11,081 bases of DNA from DASXRU01 sp039933315 (lineage in GTDB: Bacteria > Acidobacteriota > Blastocatellia > Pyrinomonadales > Pyrinomonadaceae). The translations under genes were made by a program, and so were the position numbers. Below the pieces are notes generated by a model, which ran no database searches, was not told where the DNA came from, and was given only the letters and a program-made list of their open reading frames with translations. Positions 1 through 6,940 of the stretch are shown here, one piece after another (within the stretch, counting starts at the first letter, position 1; every line of letters starts with the position of its first letter). The stretch is from contig JBDTOI010000133.1 in NCBI GenBank assembly GCA_039933315.1, forward strand, positions 1 to 11,081, given 5' to 3'.

Positions 1-2
1 AG

Positions 3-77
3 GTAAGCGGCGACAAGTACGACAAGACCGGATTTCGTTGTGCTAAGGATGCAGGCGGATCGAACCAGGGGCTGTAA
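3..77 (+). CDS. C-terminal end of a SUMF1/FGE-domain protein (partial, 5' end outside window)
   Basis: Reading frame 3 is open from the window edge to a TAA at 75-77 and gives 24 residues containing the stretch KYDKTGFRCAKDA. A closing GFRCAKD-like motif is typical of the last strand of the formylglycine-generating-enzyme (SUMF1, sulfatase-modifying factor) fold, as known for that family. The stop lies 4 bp before the ATG of the next gene, so the two are probably co-transcribed. The fragment is too short to tell whether the missing part carries catalytic cysteines or the same Pro/Thr-rich leader as the next two genes. The call rests on one short motif plus the presence of a second SUMF1 gene 1 kb downstream. 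Confidence 0.6.
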   Translation, partial: VSGDKYDKTGFRCAKDAGGSNQGL

Positions 78-81
78 CCTA

Positions 82-1062
82 ATGAAAAGAAATCACCAGA
101 AGGTTCGATTCGGGGTGGTGTTCGTCGTAGTTGTGATTGCCATGGGGGCGCTGGTGATCTACCTCGCCAGACTGCCGGCAAGTCTTGCGTTATCAGTAAT
201 GGATGCGCAAGAGAGGGGTGGAAGAACAAAGACAACACCGACCCCGACGCCGAAACCGACCACGCCACGTCAATCGGATGCAAACCGAAAGCCTCCACTA
301 ACCTGGCAGGTTGTGCTTCAGGTCGAGGCCAGGGGATCCGAACGCGAAGGGGTGGTAAGGCAGACTGTGGCAATCATTAAAACGCGCCTGGACGCTTTTG
401 GTCTATCCAGGTTTGAAGTGCAAGCAAAGAGCGATCGGATCCTCATAAAACTTGCTGACGTTCCCGATCGCGAACGCTTGAAGAAGATAATCACTGCCGC
501 AGGCGGGCTGGAGTTAGTTGCAATCATAAGTCCCTCGAGCCCCTTGCCGGTACGGACCTATAAGACCAAAAACCAGGCAATTGCTTCACTTGGCCGGAAA
601 GTTCCCGCTAATCGACGCGTGCTGCGGTACGCCAATCGAGATGAGCCCGCAGGCCGCGGCGAAGTTGCCGGGGAGAAGAAACTGCCCCGATGGGTAGTGG
701 TTGAGTCACCCTCTATCGTCGAAGGCAACGAACTTCGCAATGTGTCTCCGGTTCAAGAGTCGGCCGATGCGGATAATTATCAAATTGCCTTCTCGCTGAA
801 GCCCGCCGGGGCTGAAAGATTAGGGACCTGGACTGGGGCCAACATTCATAAATACATGGGCGTGGTGCTGAACGGCGAGGTCAAATCAATCGCCTCCATT
901 CAAGGTCAGATTTTCGATCAGGGCCAGATCTCCGGCAGGTTCACGCAGCAATCGGCTTTGGACACTGCTCAGGTCCTGAATTCAGGTGCTCTACCTGCGC
1001 CGGTAAAGATAGTCGGCGAGGGTGCTAACAAGCTGAAGAAGACAGGCAATAACAGGCAATGA
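82..1062 (+). CDS. Membrane-anchored stand-alone SecD periplasmic (P1-like) domain protein
   Basis: A 326-residue protein with one N-terminal hydrophobic segment (about residues 9-29), a Pro/Thr-rich linker (residues 40-70, containing TPTPTPKP), then a domain matching the large periplasmic region of SecD (about 75-312). It includes IIKTRLDAFGL, the VVLNGEVKSIASIQGQI strand and the typical GRFT...ALPAPVKIV ending. In true SecD this ending leads into transmembrane helices 2-6 of the RND-type protein-export motor; here the protein stops 14 residues later, so no proton-driven motor is possible. The ATG at 82 is preferred to an in-frame GTG at 40: it follows the upstream stop by 4 bp, and the downstream paralogous leader begins at exactly the same offset. 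The Shine-Dalgarno signal is weak (AGGGG about 11 bp upstream). The role is unknown; it may be an export or folding accessory, or a domain co-opted for binding. Confidence 0.85.
   Translation: MKRNHQKVRFGVVFVVVVIAMGALVIYLARLPASLALSVMDAQERGGRTKTTPTPTPKPTTPRQSDANRKPPLTWQVVLQVEARGSEREGVVRQTVAIIKTRLDAFGLSRFEVQAKSDRILIKLADVPDRERLKKIITAAGGLELVAIISPSSPLPVRTYKTKNQAIASLGRKVPANRRVLRYANRDEPAGRGEVAGEKKLPRWVVVESPSIVEGNELRNVSPVQESADADNYQIAFSLKPAGAERLGTWTGANIHKYMGVVLNGEVKSIASIQGQIFDQGQISGRFTQQSALDTAQVLNSGALPAPVKIVGEGANKLKKTGNNRQ
171..287 (+). repeat. Direct repeat copy 1: duplicated leader/linker-coding segment
   Basis: This 117-bp stretch matches 1148-1264 with about 16 mismatches by hand count and no gaps. 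It encodes the end of the hydrophobic leader plus the MDAQERGG and TPTPTPKP linker. The copies lie 977 bp apart, the same distance as the two start codons (82 and 1059), and weaker similarity (for example the shared FGV at residues 10-12) reaches back toward the starts. After the linker the two proteins are unrelated. Confidence 0.9.
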
Positions 1063-2000
1063 AAACGAATTACCCAGGGCCTGGATTCGGTGTGCGGTGC
1101 GCCCTTTTCATGAGCGCGTTGAGTGCGCTGGCTATTCTCCCGGCAATACTGCCGGCGAGCCGCGCCTCATCCGCTATGGATGCGCAAGAGAGGGGTGGCA
1201 GGACAAAGACAACACCGACGCCGACCCCGAAACCGGCCACGCCACGTCAATCGGAGGCAAACCCGCGTCGTCCTAAACCGTCGCGGCCCACAGGACCGCA
1301 CGCGGAAATCATGCCGCCATCCGGCGGAGCCTGGATCCGCTTGATCTGGGTTCCACCTGGCACTTTCACAATGGGCTCGGACACCGGCGAGCCGGCTGAA
1401 AAGCCGGCACACCGGGTAACTATCAGCGAAGGCTTTTACATTGGCCATTACGAAGTAACACAAGCTGAGTGGCAAGCGGTGATGGGCAACAATCCATCAA
1501 ACTTCAAAGATTGCGGTGGCAATTGTCCGGTCGAGCAAGTGTCGTGGGACGACGCACAGAAATTCATTCAGAGATTGAACCAGACGAATGACGGTTACGT
1601 TTATCGCTTACCTACAGAAGCCGAATGGGAGTATGCATGCCGCGCTGGAACGACGGGGGACTACGCCGGCAACCTTAGCGAGATGGCTTGGTATGCGGAT
1701 AACTCCGGAAACAGAACTAACCCGGTGGGACAGAAGCGGCCCAATGCATTTGGTCTGTACGACATGCACGGTGATGTGTGGGAATGGTGTGAGGACTGGT
1801 ATCACGAGACTTACGCGGGGGCACCAACGGACGGGAGTGCCTGGTTAAGCGGCGGAAAGCATGAGTACCGGGTCCTGCGCGGCGGTTCGTGGGGACGCAA
1901 TGCCGCGCTGTTGCGCTCGGCGCTTCGCAGCTGGGGTCCCCAAAACCACAGCAGCAACCACCTCGGGCTTCGTGTGGTGGCAGTTTTGCGGACTCAGTAA
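1059..2000 (+). CDS. Exported SUMF1/FGE-sulfatase-domain protein lacking the FGE catalytic cysteines
   Basis: A 313-residue protein with an N-terminal hydrophobic leader (about residues 11-36), a Pro/Thr-rich linker (40-80) and a full SUMF1 domain (about 84-311). Recognisable blocks are WVPPGTFTMGS (98-107), YEVTQAEW (131-138), PVEQVSWDDA (157-166), YRLPTEAEWEYACRAGT (182-198), NAFGLYDMHGDVWEWC (229-244) and VLRGGSW (272-278). In genuine formylglycine-generating enzymes the segment after RGGS carries the two copper-binding catalytic cysteines; here it reads RGGSWGRNAALLRSALRS with none, so sulfatase activation is unlikely. Many bacterial SUMF1 proteins are non-FGE and act in ligand binding or other modification chemistry. 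The start overlaps the upstream stop as ATGA, suggesting translational coupling with the SecD-like gene. No sulfatase gene is visible in the window. Confidence 0.9.
   Translation: MKTNYPGPGFGVRCALFMSALSALAILPAILPASRASSAMDAQERGGRTKTTPTPTPKPATPRQSEANPRRPKPSRPTGPHAEIMPPSGGAWIRLIWVPPGTFTMGSDTGEPAEKPAHRVTISEGFYIGHYEVTQAEWQAVMGNNPSNFKDCGGNCPVEQVSWDDAQKFIQRLNQTNDGYVYRLPTEAEWEYACRAGTTGDYAGNLSEMAWYADNSGNRTNPVGQKRPNAFGLYDMHGDVWEWCEDWYHETYAGAPTDGSAWLSGGKHEYRVLRGGSWGRNAALLRSALRSWGPQNHSSNHLGLRVVAVLRTQ
1148..1264 (+). repeat. Direct repeat copy 2: duplicated leader/linker-coding segment
   Basis: Second copy of the 117-bp repeat at 171-287, in the same codon phase of its gene. Differences are concentrated in the hydrophobic-leader part; from the ATGGATGCGC core onward only about 7 of 89 positions differ, which suggests a fairly recent duplication or gene conversion. 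Confidence 0.9.
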
Positions 2001-2037
2001 ATCCGTGCATGTTACGGGCAGTCAGGCGTGACACCAC

Positions 2038-2598
2038 TCACTTCGTCACGTTTGCGTATGGTCCTTTATTGTAGAAAAGGTCCCTGGTCGCGTTTTCTCC
2101 GGCCGAGAGCTTAAACGGATAACCAACGGCAGCGAAGCCGAACTTGTCAGGCTCATCCTTTGGGTGGCCATAGTACATCCAGTATTCGCCGGTGAAGTCG
2201 GCTCCAGATTGAACGTCCGACTTCAAAGTCGCTCGCCAACGTATGAACAGCCTGCACCAGCCAGGCTTGATGTTCGCGAATCCGTATTCGCCCTTTTCAT
2301 TGGTTTGAACTTCAGCCAGAGTTTTCTGGCATTCTTCATACTGCTTCTTTTCTTCGACAGAGAGATTCTCTTTCTTGCCGAGTTCGATACAGCCTTCGTC
2401 TGTGAATGACGACAGTTTGACGGTGGCGTCTGGTACCGGACCGAGAGGTGTCATGACCTTTCCAGAAATTGAGTATGCGATCGGTGTCGGTGTCGCCGTT
2501 GCTGCTGCGCCGGGCGCAGGTGCTTTGCTCCCAGCTTTATTGCAGCCATTGAGCATTACTAAAGTCAGTGTTAGAAGCAACAGGACGAGATTTCTCAT
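2038..2598 (-). CDS. Small lipoprotein with a carboxypeptidase-regulatory-like domain
   Basis: A 186-residue predicted lipoprotein. The leader MRNLVLLLLTLTLVMLNGC ends in a lipobox (LNGC, Cys19), followed by an Ala/Thr/Pro-rich spacer. Residues about 42-120 match the beta-sandwich carboxypeptidase regulatory-like fold: ISGKVMTPLGPVPDATVKL at the front and TNEKGEYGFANIKPGWCRLFI at the back, split by a charged helical insertion (about 71-95, SVEEKKQYEECQKTLAEVQ). The remainder (WMYYGHPKDEPDKFGFAAVGYPFKLSAGE) looks like a strand-rich extension. The ATG at 2598 is chosen over a TTG at 2619 because GAAGGGAAGG lies just upstream and the leader then begins correctly. It follows the TPR gene on the same strand after 81 bp, so co-transcription is likely. 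Domains of this type usually mediate binding or stability; the ligand is unknown. Confidence 0.85.
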   Translation of the reverse strand: MRNLVLLLLTLTLVMLNGCNKAGSKAPAPGAAATATPTPIAYSISGKVMTPLGPVPDATVKLSSFTDEGCIELGKKENLSVEEKKQYEECQKTLAEVQTNEKGEYGFANIKPGWCRLFIRWRATLKSDVQSGADFTGEYWMYYGHPKDEPDKFGFAAVGYPFKLSAGENATRDLFYNKGPYANVTK

Positions 2599-2679
2599 GA
2601 CCTTCCCTTCAACGCGCAAATTGGCACGAAATCTCAGCTGAGCGGAATGCGCAAACTGCGAGCTCTCTAGCGGAAAAGG

Positions 2680-4224
2680 TTAGGCGACTTTCGCAGGGGG
2701 AGCCGGTGGCGCTTTCTTGTAGATCAGAATGTAGAGTTGGTTGGCTAGTCCAATATTCATCGTCCGCAGAATATTGTACTGCTCGATGGCTGCTTTCTTA
2801 TCGCCCTTCCGCAGATACGCATAACCCAGATTGAAATAGGCCCCGGCGTAATCAGGTTTGATCTTGATGGCCTGCTTGTGCGCCTCAATGGCTTCTTTCC
2901 ATTGTCCGAGGGTGCCAAACGCATAACCCAGGTTGTTGTGGGCCTGGGCCCAGTCCGGCTTCAATTGAATCGCCTGCTTGAACGATGCCAGCGCCTCTTG
3001 CTTCTCACCGAGGCGACTGTCTGTGATGCCCAGGTTGAAATGAGCTTCAGGCAGATTAGGCCCGAGCTGCACGGCGCGTTTTAGCGGTTCGGCGGCTTCC
3101 TTAAAGCGGCCGGTGTTGTTATAGGCCCAGCCGAGATTGCTGTAAGGCTCGGCATAGTCCGGCTTGATCTTGATGGCTTGCTTGAACTCCTCTATTGCTT
3201 CGGCCCATCGTTTGATTTTGCCCAGCGCGTAACCACGGTTGTTGTGCGCCTCGGCATCTTCCGGCTTTACGCGGATGACTTCCTTGTATGCGTTCACGGC
3301 ATCGGGATAGTTGCCCTGCTTGTCATAAACCCAGCTAAGGTTACTGTAGGGCTCGGTCCACTGTGGTTTGAAGCGAATAGCCAGCCTGTAGGCCTGGATA
3401 GCCTCCGGAAATTTATCCAGACGGCGATAGGCGTCGCCCAGGTTGTTATGCGCTTCGGCATAATCGGATTTGACGCTCACTGCCTGCTGATACTCGGTTA
3501 TCGCTCCCGCATAGTTGCCCGCGTTGTACGCGGTCACTCCCTGATCGTAATACGCCAGGCTCAATGAGTTGCGTGCCTCGGAGTTTGTCGAGTCGAGCCG
3601 GATAGCTTGTTTCAGCGCCTCCACCGCCTCAGGCTTTCTATCCTGCTTGAGGTACGTATCGCCGAGTTTGTGATAGGCCTCGCCCCATTCCGGTCTCATG
3701 GCGATCGTCTTCTTGTAAGTGTCAATCGCCTCTTCAAACTTACCCAGATTGAAATATGAATTACCCAGATTTAGCAGGGTCTCCGAATTCTTCGGCTGCA
3801 GGCGGAGGGCGTGTTGGTAAGCGTCAACAGCCTTGTCGTACTGTTCCGCGTCGAAAAACCCGTCGCCCTGATCGTTCAGCGCCTCGGCGGTTTGGGGCGG
3901 CTTCACGGGATCAGCTGGGCGCGGTCTCGGATCACCGGGGCGCGCCGGTGTGACGCCGGCATTCACCGGTCGTCTGGGGCGGCTCTGAGTGACAGGTCGC
4001 GAAACGGTGCGCTTCTCCAGCCGTTTGGTTGCATGCGCGAAGTTCTGCGGATTAGTAAACACCCCTATGCCTAATCTGCTCTCCACGTCTCCGGCGCTCG
4101 CCAGATCCGAGCTGGCGCCCCCGCTGATGTCCTGGGTCCAGAACGGCGCGCCGCCGGCAAAGCCGGACAGAACGAGAGTCAGGGCCGCCGCGGTAACACG
4201 CAAACAAACAGAAGGTTTGGTCAT
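2680..4224 (-). CDS. Exported TPR-repeat protein (about 11 tetratricopeptide repeats)
   Basis: A 514-residue protein. A signal peptide (residues 1-25, MTKPSVCLRVTAAALTLVLS) is followed by a low-complexity, Arg/Pro-rich linker (about 70-112) and about 11 tandem TPR units from residue 113 to about 490. Most are 34 residues with the canonical W/L-G-Y-A-F-A-P pattern, such as AEAHNNRGYALGKIKR and AEAIEEFKQAIKIKPDY. The fourth unit carries a 7-residue insertion (YYDQGVTAYNAGNYAG), as if two helices were spliced. A short tail ends in KKAPPAPPAKVA. The start is firm: GAGGAG lies 7 bp before the ATG. TPR arrays scaffold protein-protein contacts; the leader places this one in the periplasm or outer membrane. 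It likely heads a two-gene operon with the lipoprotein gene. The partner is unknown. Confidence 0.93.
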   Translation of the reverse strand: MTKPSVCLRVTAAALTLVLSGFAGGAPFWTQDISGGASSDLASAGDVESRLGIGVFTNPQNFAHATKRLEKRTVSRPVTQSRPRRPVNAGVTPARPGDPRPRPADPVKPPQTAEALNDQGDGFFDAEQYDKAVDAYQHALRLQPKNSETLLNLGNSYFNLGKFEEAIDTYKKTIAMRPEWGEAYHKLGDTYLKQDRKPEAVEALKQAIRLDSTNSEARNSLSLAYYDQGVTAYNAGNYAGAITEYQQAVSVKSDYAEAHNNLGDAYRRLDKFPEAIQAYRLAIRFKPQWTEPYSNLSWVYDKQGNYPDAVNAYKEVIRVKPEDAEAHNNRGYALGKIKRWAEAIEEFKQAIKIKPDYAEPYSNLGWAYNNTGRFKEAAEPLKRAVQLGPNLPEAHFNLGITDSRLGEKQEALASFKQAIQLKPDWAQAHNNLGYAFGTLGQWKEAIEAHKQAIKIKPDYAGAYFNLGYAYLRKGDKKAAIEQYNILRTMNIGLANQLYILIYKKAPPAPPAKVA

Positions 4225-4400
4225 CTTTTTACTCCTCGGGCCTCAACCGTGATGAGTCAACCGTGCATTCAGTTGCTCCACAGGTTCGGCAAAGTCTACT
4301 GTGACCGGTTGCTTGACCACAAGCAGTAAGTCACGTACGTTTACCACTATAGCGAACACAGTGACCCGGCATCATTACGCAGGTAACCCAGCCAACGGAA
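4225..4400. promoter_or_regulatory. Divergent intergenic region between the TPR gene and the 4401 gene
   Basis: This 176-bp gap separates two divergent genes and must hold promoters for both directions. On the + strand a TTGACC box (4313-4318) is followed after 17 bp by TACGTT (4336-4341), a weak sigma-70-like pair; TATAGC at about 4348 is another possible -10. No convincing pair was found on the minus strand apart from the GAGGAG ribosome-binding site at 4232-4237. No strong palindrome was seen. Promoter positions are tentative. Confidence 0.3.
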
Positions 4401-5024
4401 TTGAATTTAAGAAATCATAGTCGCTTTCTGAACTTAAGCTGGCCGGCATTGGCTTTTTGCCTGTGCACTGCCGTCCCTCCTACCGCCAAACCCCTCACTC
4501 GAATCTTCGCTGTGGGTGGGTTTGCGGGGGTGCAGGAGGCGGTACCGCCGGCCCCTGCTGATCGAGCACTGACTTATTGGCGGGTGGTAGGCGAAACTGA
4601 CTTGAAGCCTTTACCACTTGAGGCAGGCGCCAGCAATCTCCGTCCGGAGGTGCCGGCAGGCGGCGATAAGTGGGGTCAGGTAGAGTTGAAAGGCGAGACC
4701 GCCTCAACGATCATCGCGAACAGTGTTCCACACTTCTTTCTGTTTGTCCCGGATACCATTGGCGTGCATCCGCCGTTGCTGGTGCGGCTAACGCCGAAGC
4801 GCGGGGTCAGGCGCGTGGCTGCCATGGTGCAGAAAGGCCAGCGCGGGTTCGCTATTGCAGCAGAAGAGATCGTCAAGCCACGCTATCGCGTGCTGCGACG
4901 TGACGAGGGTATGATCTACATGGAAGTTTGGGCACGTGAGCCGCTGCTGCCGGGGGAATATGCCTTCATCGGATCCGGGCTGGGCCGCATCCCAACTTTT
5001 CGTATCAGTGAATCAAAGCAATAA
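4401..5024 (+). CDS. Exported protein of unknown function
   Basis: A 207-residue protein that I do not recognise. The N-terminus has a moderately hydrophobic stretch (about 9-28, LNLSWPALAFCLCTAVPP) that could be a signal peptide. The body is rich in predicted beta strands: STIIANSVPHFFLFVP, PPLLVRLTPKRGVRRVAAMV, MIYMEVWAREPLLPGEYAFI. The LLPGEYAFI type of ending occurs in small beta-sandwich envelope proteins, but no named family can be assigned. The only usable start is TTG at 4401, with no clear Shine-Dalgarno sequence, so the true N-terminus is uncertain. The stop overlaps the next ATG by one base (TAATG), which ties it to the membrane-anchored thioredoxin downstream and suggests the two act in the same compartment. 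Confidence 0.7.
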   Translation: MNLRNHSRFLNLSWPALAFCLCTAVPPTAKPLTRIFAVGGFAGVQEAVPPAPADRALTYWRVVGETDLKPLPLEAGASNLRPEVPAGGDKWGQVELKGETASTIIANSVPHFFLFVPDTIGVHPPLLVRLTPKRGVRRVAAMVQKGQRGFAIAAEEIVKPRYRVLRRDEGMIYMEVWAREPLLPGEYAFIGSGLGRIPTFRISESKQ

Positions 5025-5734
5025 TGCAGAGTGTCGAGGAGCGCAGGGATAGTATGTCTTCATCACAAAAGTCGCCCGATATGAAGAAGAAGTTTTGGAG
5101 TCCTCGTCGAGTGATCGCGACGCTTTTCGTGTTGTCACTAATTGCTGCGTTCGGAATCTCCAGCTGTCATTCCAACGACGAGCCATATAGCACGAATGGA
5201 AAACCAGGTGACAAGCCCACCGTATCAGTTACCAAAACTTCGCCGCCTGCACCGGCCTCAAATGCTCCCCCGGCCCTCCTGCCTTTGCCCGCGAGTGTGC
5301 GCGACGCGCAATTGACCGCCATCGACGGCTCCGCCTTCAGGTTGGCAGACTTCTCCGGCAAGGTCCTGCTGGTTAACCTCTGGGCCACGTGGTGTGGCCC
5401 CTGTCGCCAGGAGATGCCTGAACTCGTCAAGTTGTACAAGGAATACAAATCGCAGGGACTTGAAATTGTGGGCTTAACTACTGAGGACCCCGAATCCTCC
5501 GGCGAAATGGTAAAGAGTTTTGTGCGCGCGAATGCAATTAATTACCGCATCGGGTGGGCCAGCAACGAACTGGCGGGGACTTTAATGCAGGGACGCAATT
5601 CGATTCCGCAAAGCTACATAATCTCTCGTGACGGCTTCATACTGAAACGCTTTGTCGGGTTCAGCCCGGTACAGACTCCGCCGCAGTTGCGCCAGGCAAT
5701 AGAGGAGGCTCTCCATAACAAGGGCAAACCGTAA
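5024..5734 (+). CDS. Membrane-anchored TlpA/ResA-like thioredoxin-fold protein
   Basis: A 236-residue protein: a basic N-terminus, hydrophobic segment (about 30-46) ending in a possible lipobox ISSC (Cys48), a Pro/Ala-rich linker (60-92), then an AhpC-TSA/redoxin-type thioredoxin domain (about 93-230). The active site WATWCGPC places the redox cysteines at residues 124 and 127; VNLWATWCGPCRQEMPEL, the GLEIVGLTTEDPE strand and the SIPQSYIISRDG segment with its presumed cis-proline are all present. It should act outside the cytoplasmic membrane in thiol-disulfide exchange, like TlpA or ResA, which reduce client proteins during cytochrome or oxidase assembly; the client here is unknown. The start at 5024 overlaps the previous stop; ATG at 5054 (GAGGAG about 12 bp upstream) is an alternative that does not change the mature protein. 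Followed by a convergent gene after 36 bp with no obvious hairpin. Confidence 0.92.
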   Translation: MQSVEERRDSMSSSQKSPDMKKKFWSPRRVIATLFVLSLIAAFGISSCHSNDEPYSTNGKPGDKPTVSVTKTSPPAPASNAPPALLPLPASVRDAQLTAIDGSAFRLADFSGKVLLVNLWATWCGPCRQEMPELVKLYKEYKSQGLEIVGLTTEDPESSGEMVKSFVRANAINYRIGWASNELAGTLMQGRNSIPQSYIISRDGFILKRFVGFSPVQTPPQLRQAIEEALHNKGKP

Positions 5735-5770
5735 TCGGCCTGCGCAACCATGGTGCCTGAAGTGACGATG

Positions 5771-5989
5771 TTACTGAGGGACAGAACCCTTAATGTCGTC
5801 CTCGCCTTCCTCTTTTAGTTCACGGCCTTCGCGTTCCAGTTCGCTGTCTTGTAGTCCCTGCCCGACTCGTTCTTTCGCCCGGCCTTCGGCGCGTTTCATT
5901 TGCGCCGCAACTCGTTCTTCAACTTGATCCATTGCTGCCGCTTCGCCTGAATCGTCCTGACTTACCACTTTATCTTTATCGATTTCCAT
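5771..5989 (-). CDS. Small charged CsbD-like stress-response protein
   Basis: A 72-residue, highly charged, cysteine-free protein without a leader. Residues about 32-68 (KRAEGRAKERVGQGLQDSE then LEREGRELKEEGEDDIKG) follow the pattern of the CsbD-like family: an amphipathic GxxKExxG helix, a D/S-x-x-L-x-x-EG turn and a second G-x-x-x-x-x-x-G helix. CsbD proteins are abundant general-stress proteins of unknown molecular function. The N-terminal 25 residues are an acidic extension. The start is supported by a purine-rich GGGAGACGGG directly upstream of the ATG. The gene stands alone on the minus strand, and the large inverted repeat at 6045-6167 lies 56 bp upstream of its start, where it could affect its promoter. 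Family assignment is by pattern only and the similarity is moderate. Confidence 0.6.
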   Translation of the reverse strand: MEIDKDKVVSQDDSGEAAAMDQVEERVAAQMKRAEGRAKERVGQGLQDSELEREGRELKEEGEDDIKGSVPQ

Positions 5990-6044
5990 TTTCCCGTCTC
6001 CCTTATCGTATGACTGCTTTGGGGCATCATCGCACTACTGCGCC

Positions 6045-6167
6045 TCATTGCAAAATGAGTTGTAGGGGCGTCCCTGCGTGAGCGCCCCCCCTCTTTAGTT
6101 CGCCCGCGATCAGTGTCAAGGAAGGGGCGCCCACGGAGGGACGCCCCTCCAACTCATTTTGCAATGA
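6045..6167. repeat. 123-bp inverted-repeat element (MITE/REP-like), 44-nt arms
   Basis: The left arm (6045-6088, beginning TCATTGCAAAATGAGTTG) and right arm (6124-6167) are reverse complements at 41 of 44 positions, separated by a 35-nt spacer. The arms have an AT-rich outer part and a very GC-rich inner part (AGGGGCGTCCCT and GCGCCCC). There is no ORF inside and no obvious target-site duplication. A single-stranded copy would form a very stable hairpin. GGGGCGTCCCT-type palindromes recur in several soil-bacterial genomes, so this is probably a non-autonomous mobile or REP-type repeat. It lies between two divergent genes, so it is not a simple terminator. Confidence 0.85.
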
Positions 6168-6212
6168 CCCTTTGCTCGACAAATCCTGTGGCCCGAGACT
6201 AGACTAGGGCTC

Positions 6213-6917
6213 GTGAAATTGCTTCAGTCGTCATTGGGAAAGTTGCGCTCCGTGTCCGCGGTCGCCCTTATCCTGTGGTTTGCGGGGGTGGGCTGCGTGT
6301 TTGTTAGTTATGCGCGCGGCGCGATGAGCGCAGACGCTTGCTCCAGCGAGGCGTCGCATACTTCACATCAAGCCGGCGCGAGTGCCTCCCAAAAGGACGC
6401 AAATCCTTCTCATTTCGATTCTGGCCGAGCTGCAAGTGTTTCCGCCGCGCCAGCCTCGGAAATCTCCACCGAGACCGTCGTTGCCACCGGAGCTCATAGC
6501 TGCTACAAAGCTAAACCGTCGGCAGCACAGAAGCGAACCCGGCCAGTTGCTTCAACATCAGCGCCGGGCGCCAGAGCGAGTTCAGTTGCGGACGTACGAA
6601 GCAGACCACAAAAGGCATCCTGCGCTGTACGAAGCCAGCCTGATCAGCGGCAACCTGAGCTTTCTATTATCGAGATCGCGTCGGCGTCGGGCAGAACGCT
6701 TCCTTCTTCCGGCTCGACGAATTGCTGTCCGCTCACCGGTCCTTTCGCAACGGTGGCAACAAAGGCACGAGCCGACGACAATTCAGCTGCGCCGCTGCTT
6801 GAACGAACAGCGTTACCGCTGTTTATTGGCGCCGCTGACACTTCACCACTTACGCCTCCGCTTCGATTACCAAATCGCGGTCATACCTACCTCCGCTGTT
6901 GTGCCTTCCTGATCTAG
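6213..6917 (+). CDS. Exported cysteine-containing protein of unknown family
   Basis: A 234-residue protein, not recognised as a named family. A hydrophobic N-terminal segment (about 14-35) ends around GVGC (Cys28), a poor lipobox. The middle is Ser/Ala/Arg-rich and low in complexity, with scattered histidines. The C-terminal third carries NCCPLTG (Cys171-172) and finishes HTYLRCCAFLI (Cys229-230); with Cys43, 97 and 137 there are eight cysteines. Paired cysteines at both ends, and its position as first of a run of Cys-rich exported proteins, suggest metal or thiol chemistry by context only. The start is GTG at 6213 with AGGG upstream (weak). An overlapping + strand frame (6382-6912) is also open but lacks a leader and is very Arg-rich, so this frame is preferred. 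Confidence 0.65.
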   Translation: MKLLQSSLGKLRSVSAVALILWFAGVGCVFVSYARGAMSADACSSEASHTSHQAGASASQKDANPSHFDSGRAASVSAAPASEISTETVVATGAHSCYKAKPSAAQKRTRPVASTSAPGARASSVADVRSRPQKASCAVRSQPDQRQPELSIIEIASASGRTLPSSGSTNCCPLTGPFATVATKARADDNSAAPLLERTALPLFIGAADTSPLTPPLRLPNRGHTYLRCCAFLI

Positions 6918-6940
6918 AGCTCTGCCTGCGGTAGAACGGT

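Noticed and set aside
2633..2642. CTCAGCTGAG perfect 10-bp palindrome in the gap between the TPR and lipoprotein genes
   Set aside because: Too short to be distinguished from chance and without supporting promoter elements.
3178..3567. 129-residue + strand frame inside the TPR gene
   Set aside because: Antisense shadow produced by the repetitive TPR codons; no signal or family resemblance.
2680..3890. Tandem DNA repeat or CRISPR-like periodicity of about 102 bp
   Set aside because: The period is that of 34-residue TPR units with diverged DNA; there are no constant repeats with unique spacers.
6196..6208. GACTAGACTAGGG tetranucleotide repetition near the GTG start at 6213
   Set aside because: Only two CTAG units with imperfect symmetry; no basis for a regulatory call.
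6382..6912. 176-residue + strand frame overlapping the 6213 gene
   Set aside because: No leader or domain, very Arg-rich, and a GC-rich shadow of the frame that has a hydrophobic N-terminus and paired cysteines. Some doubt remains because neither frame has a recognised family.
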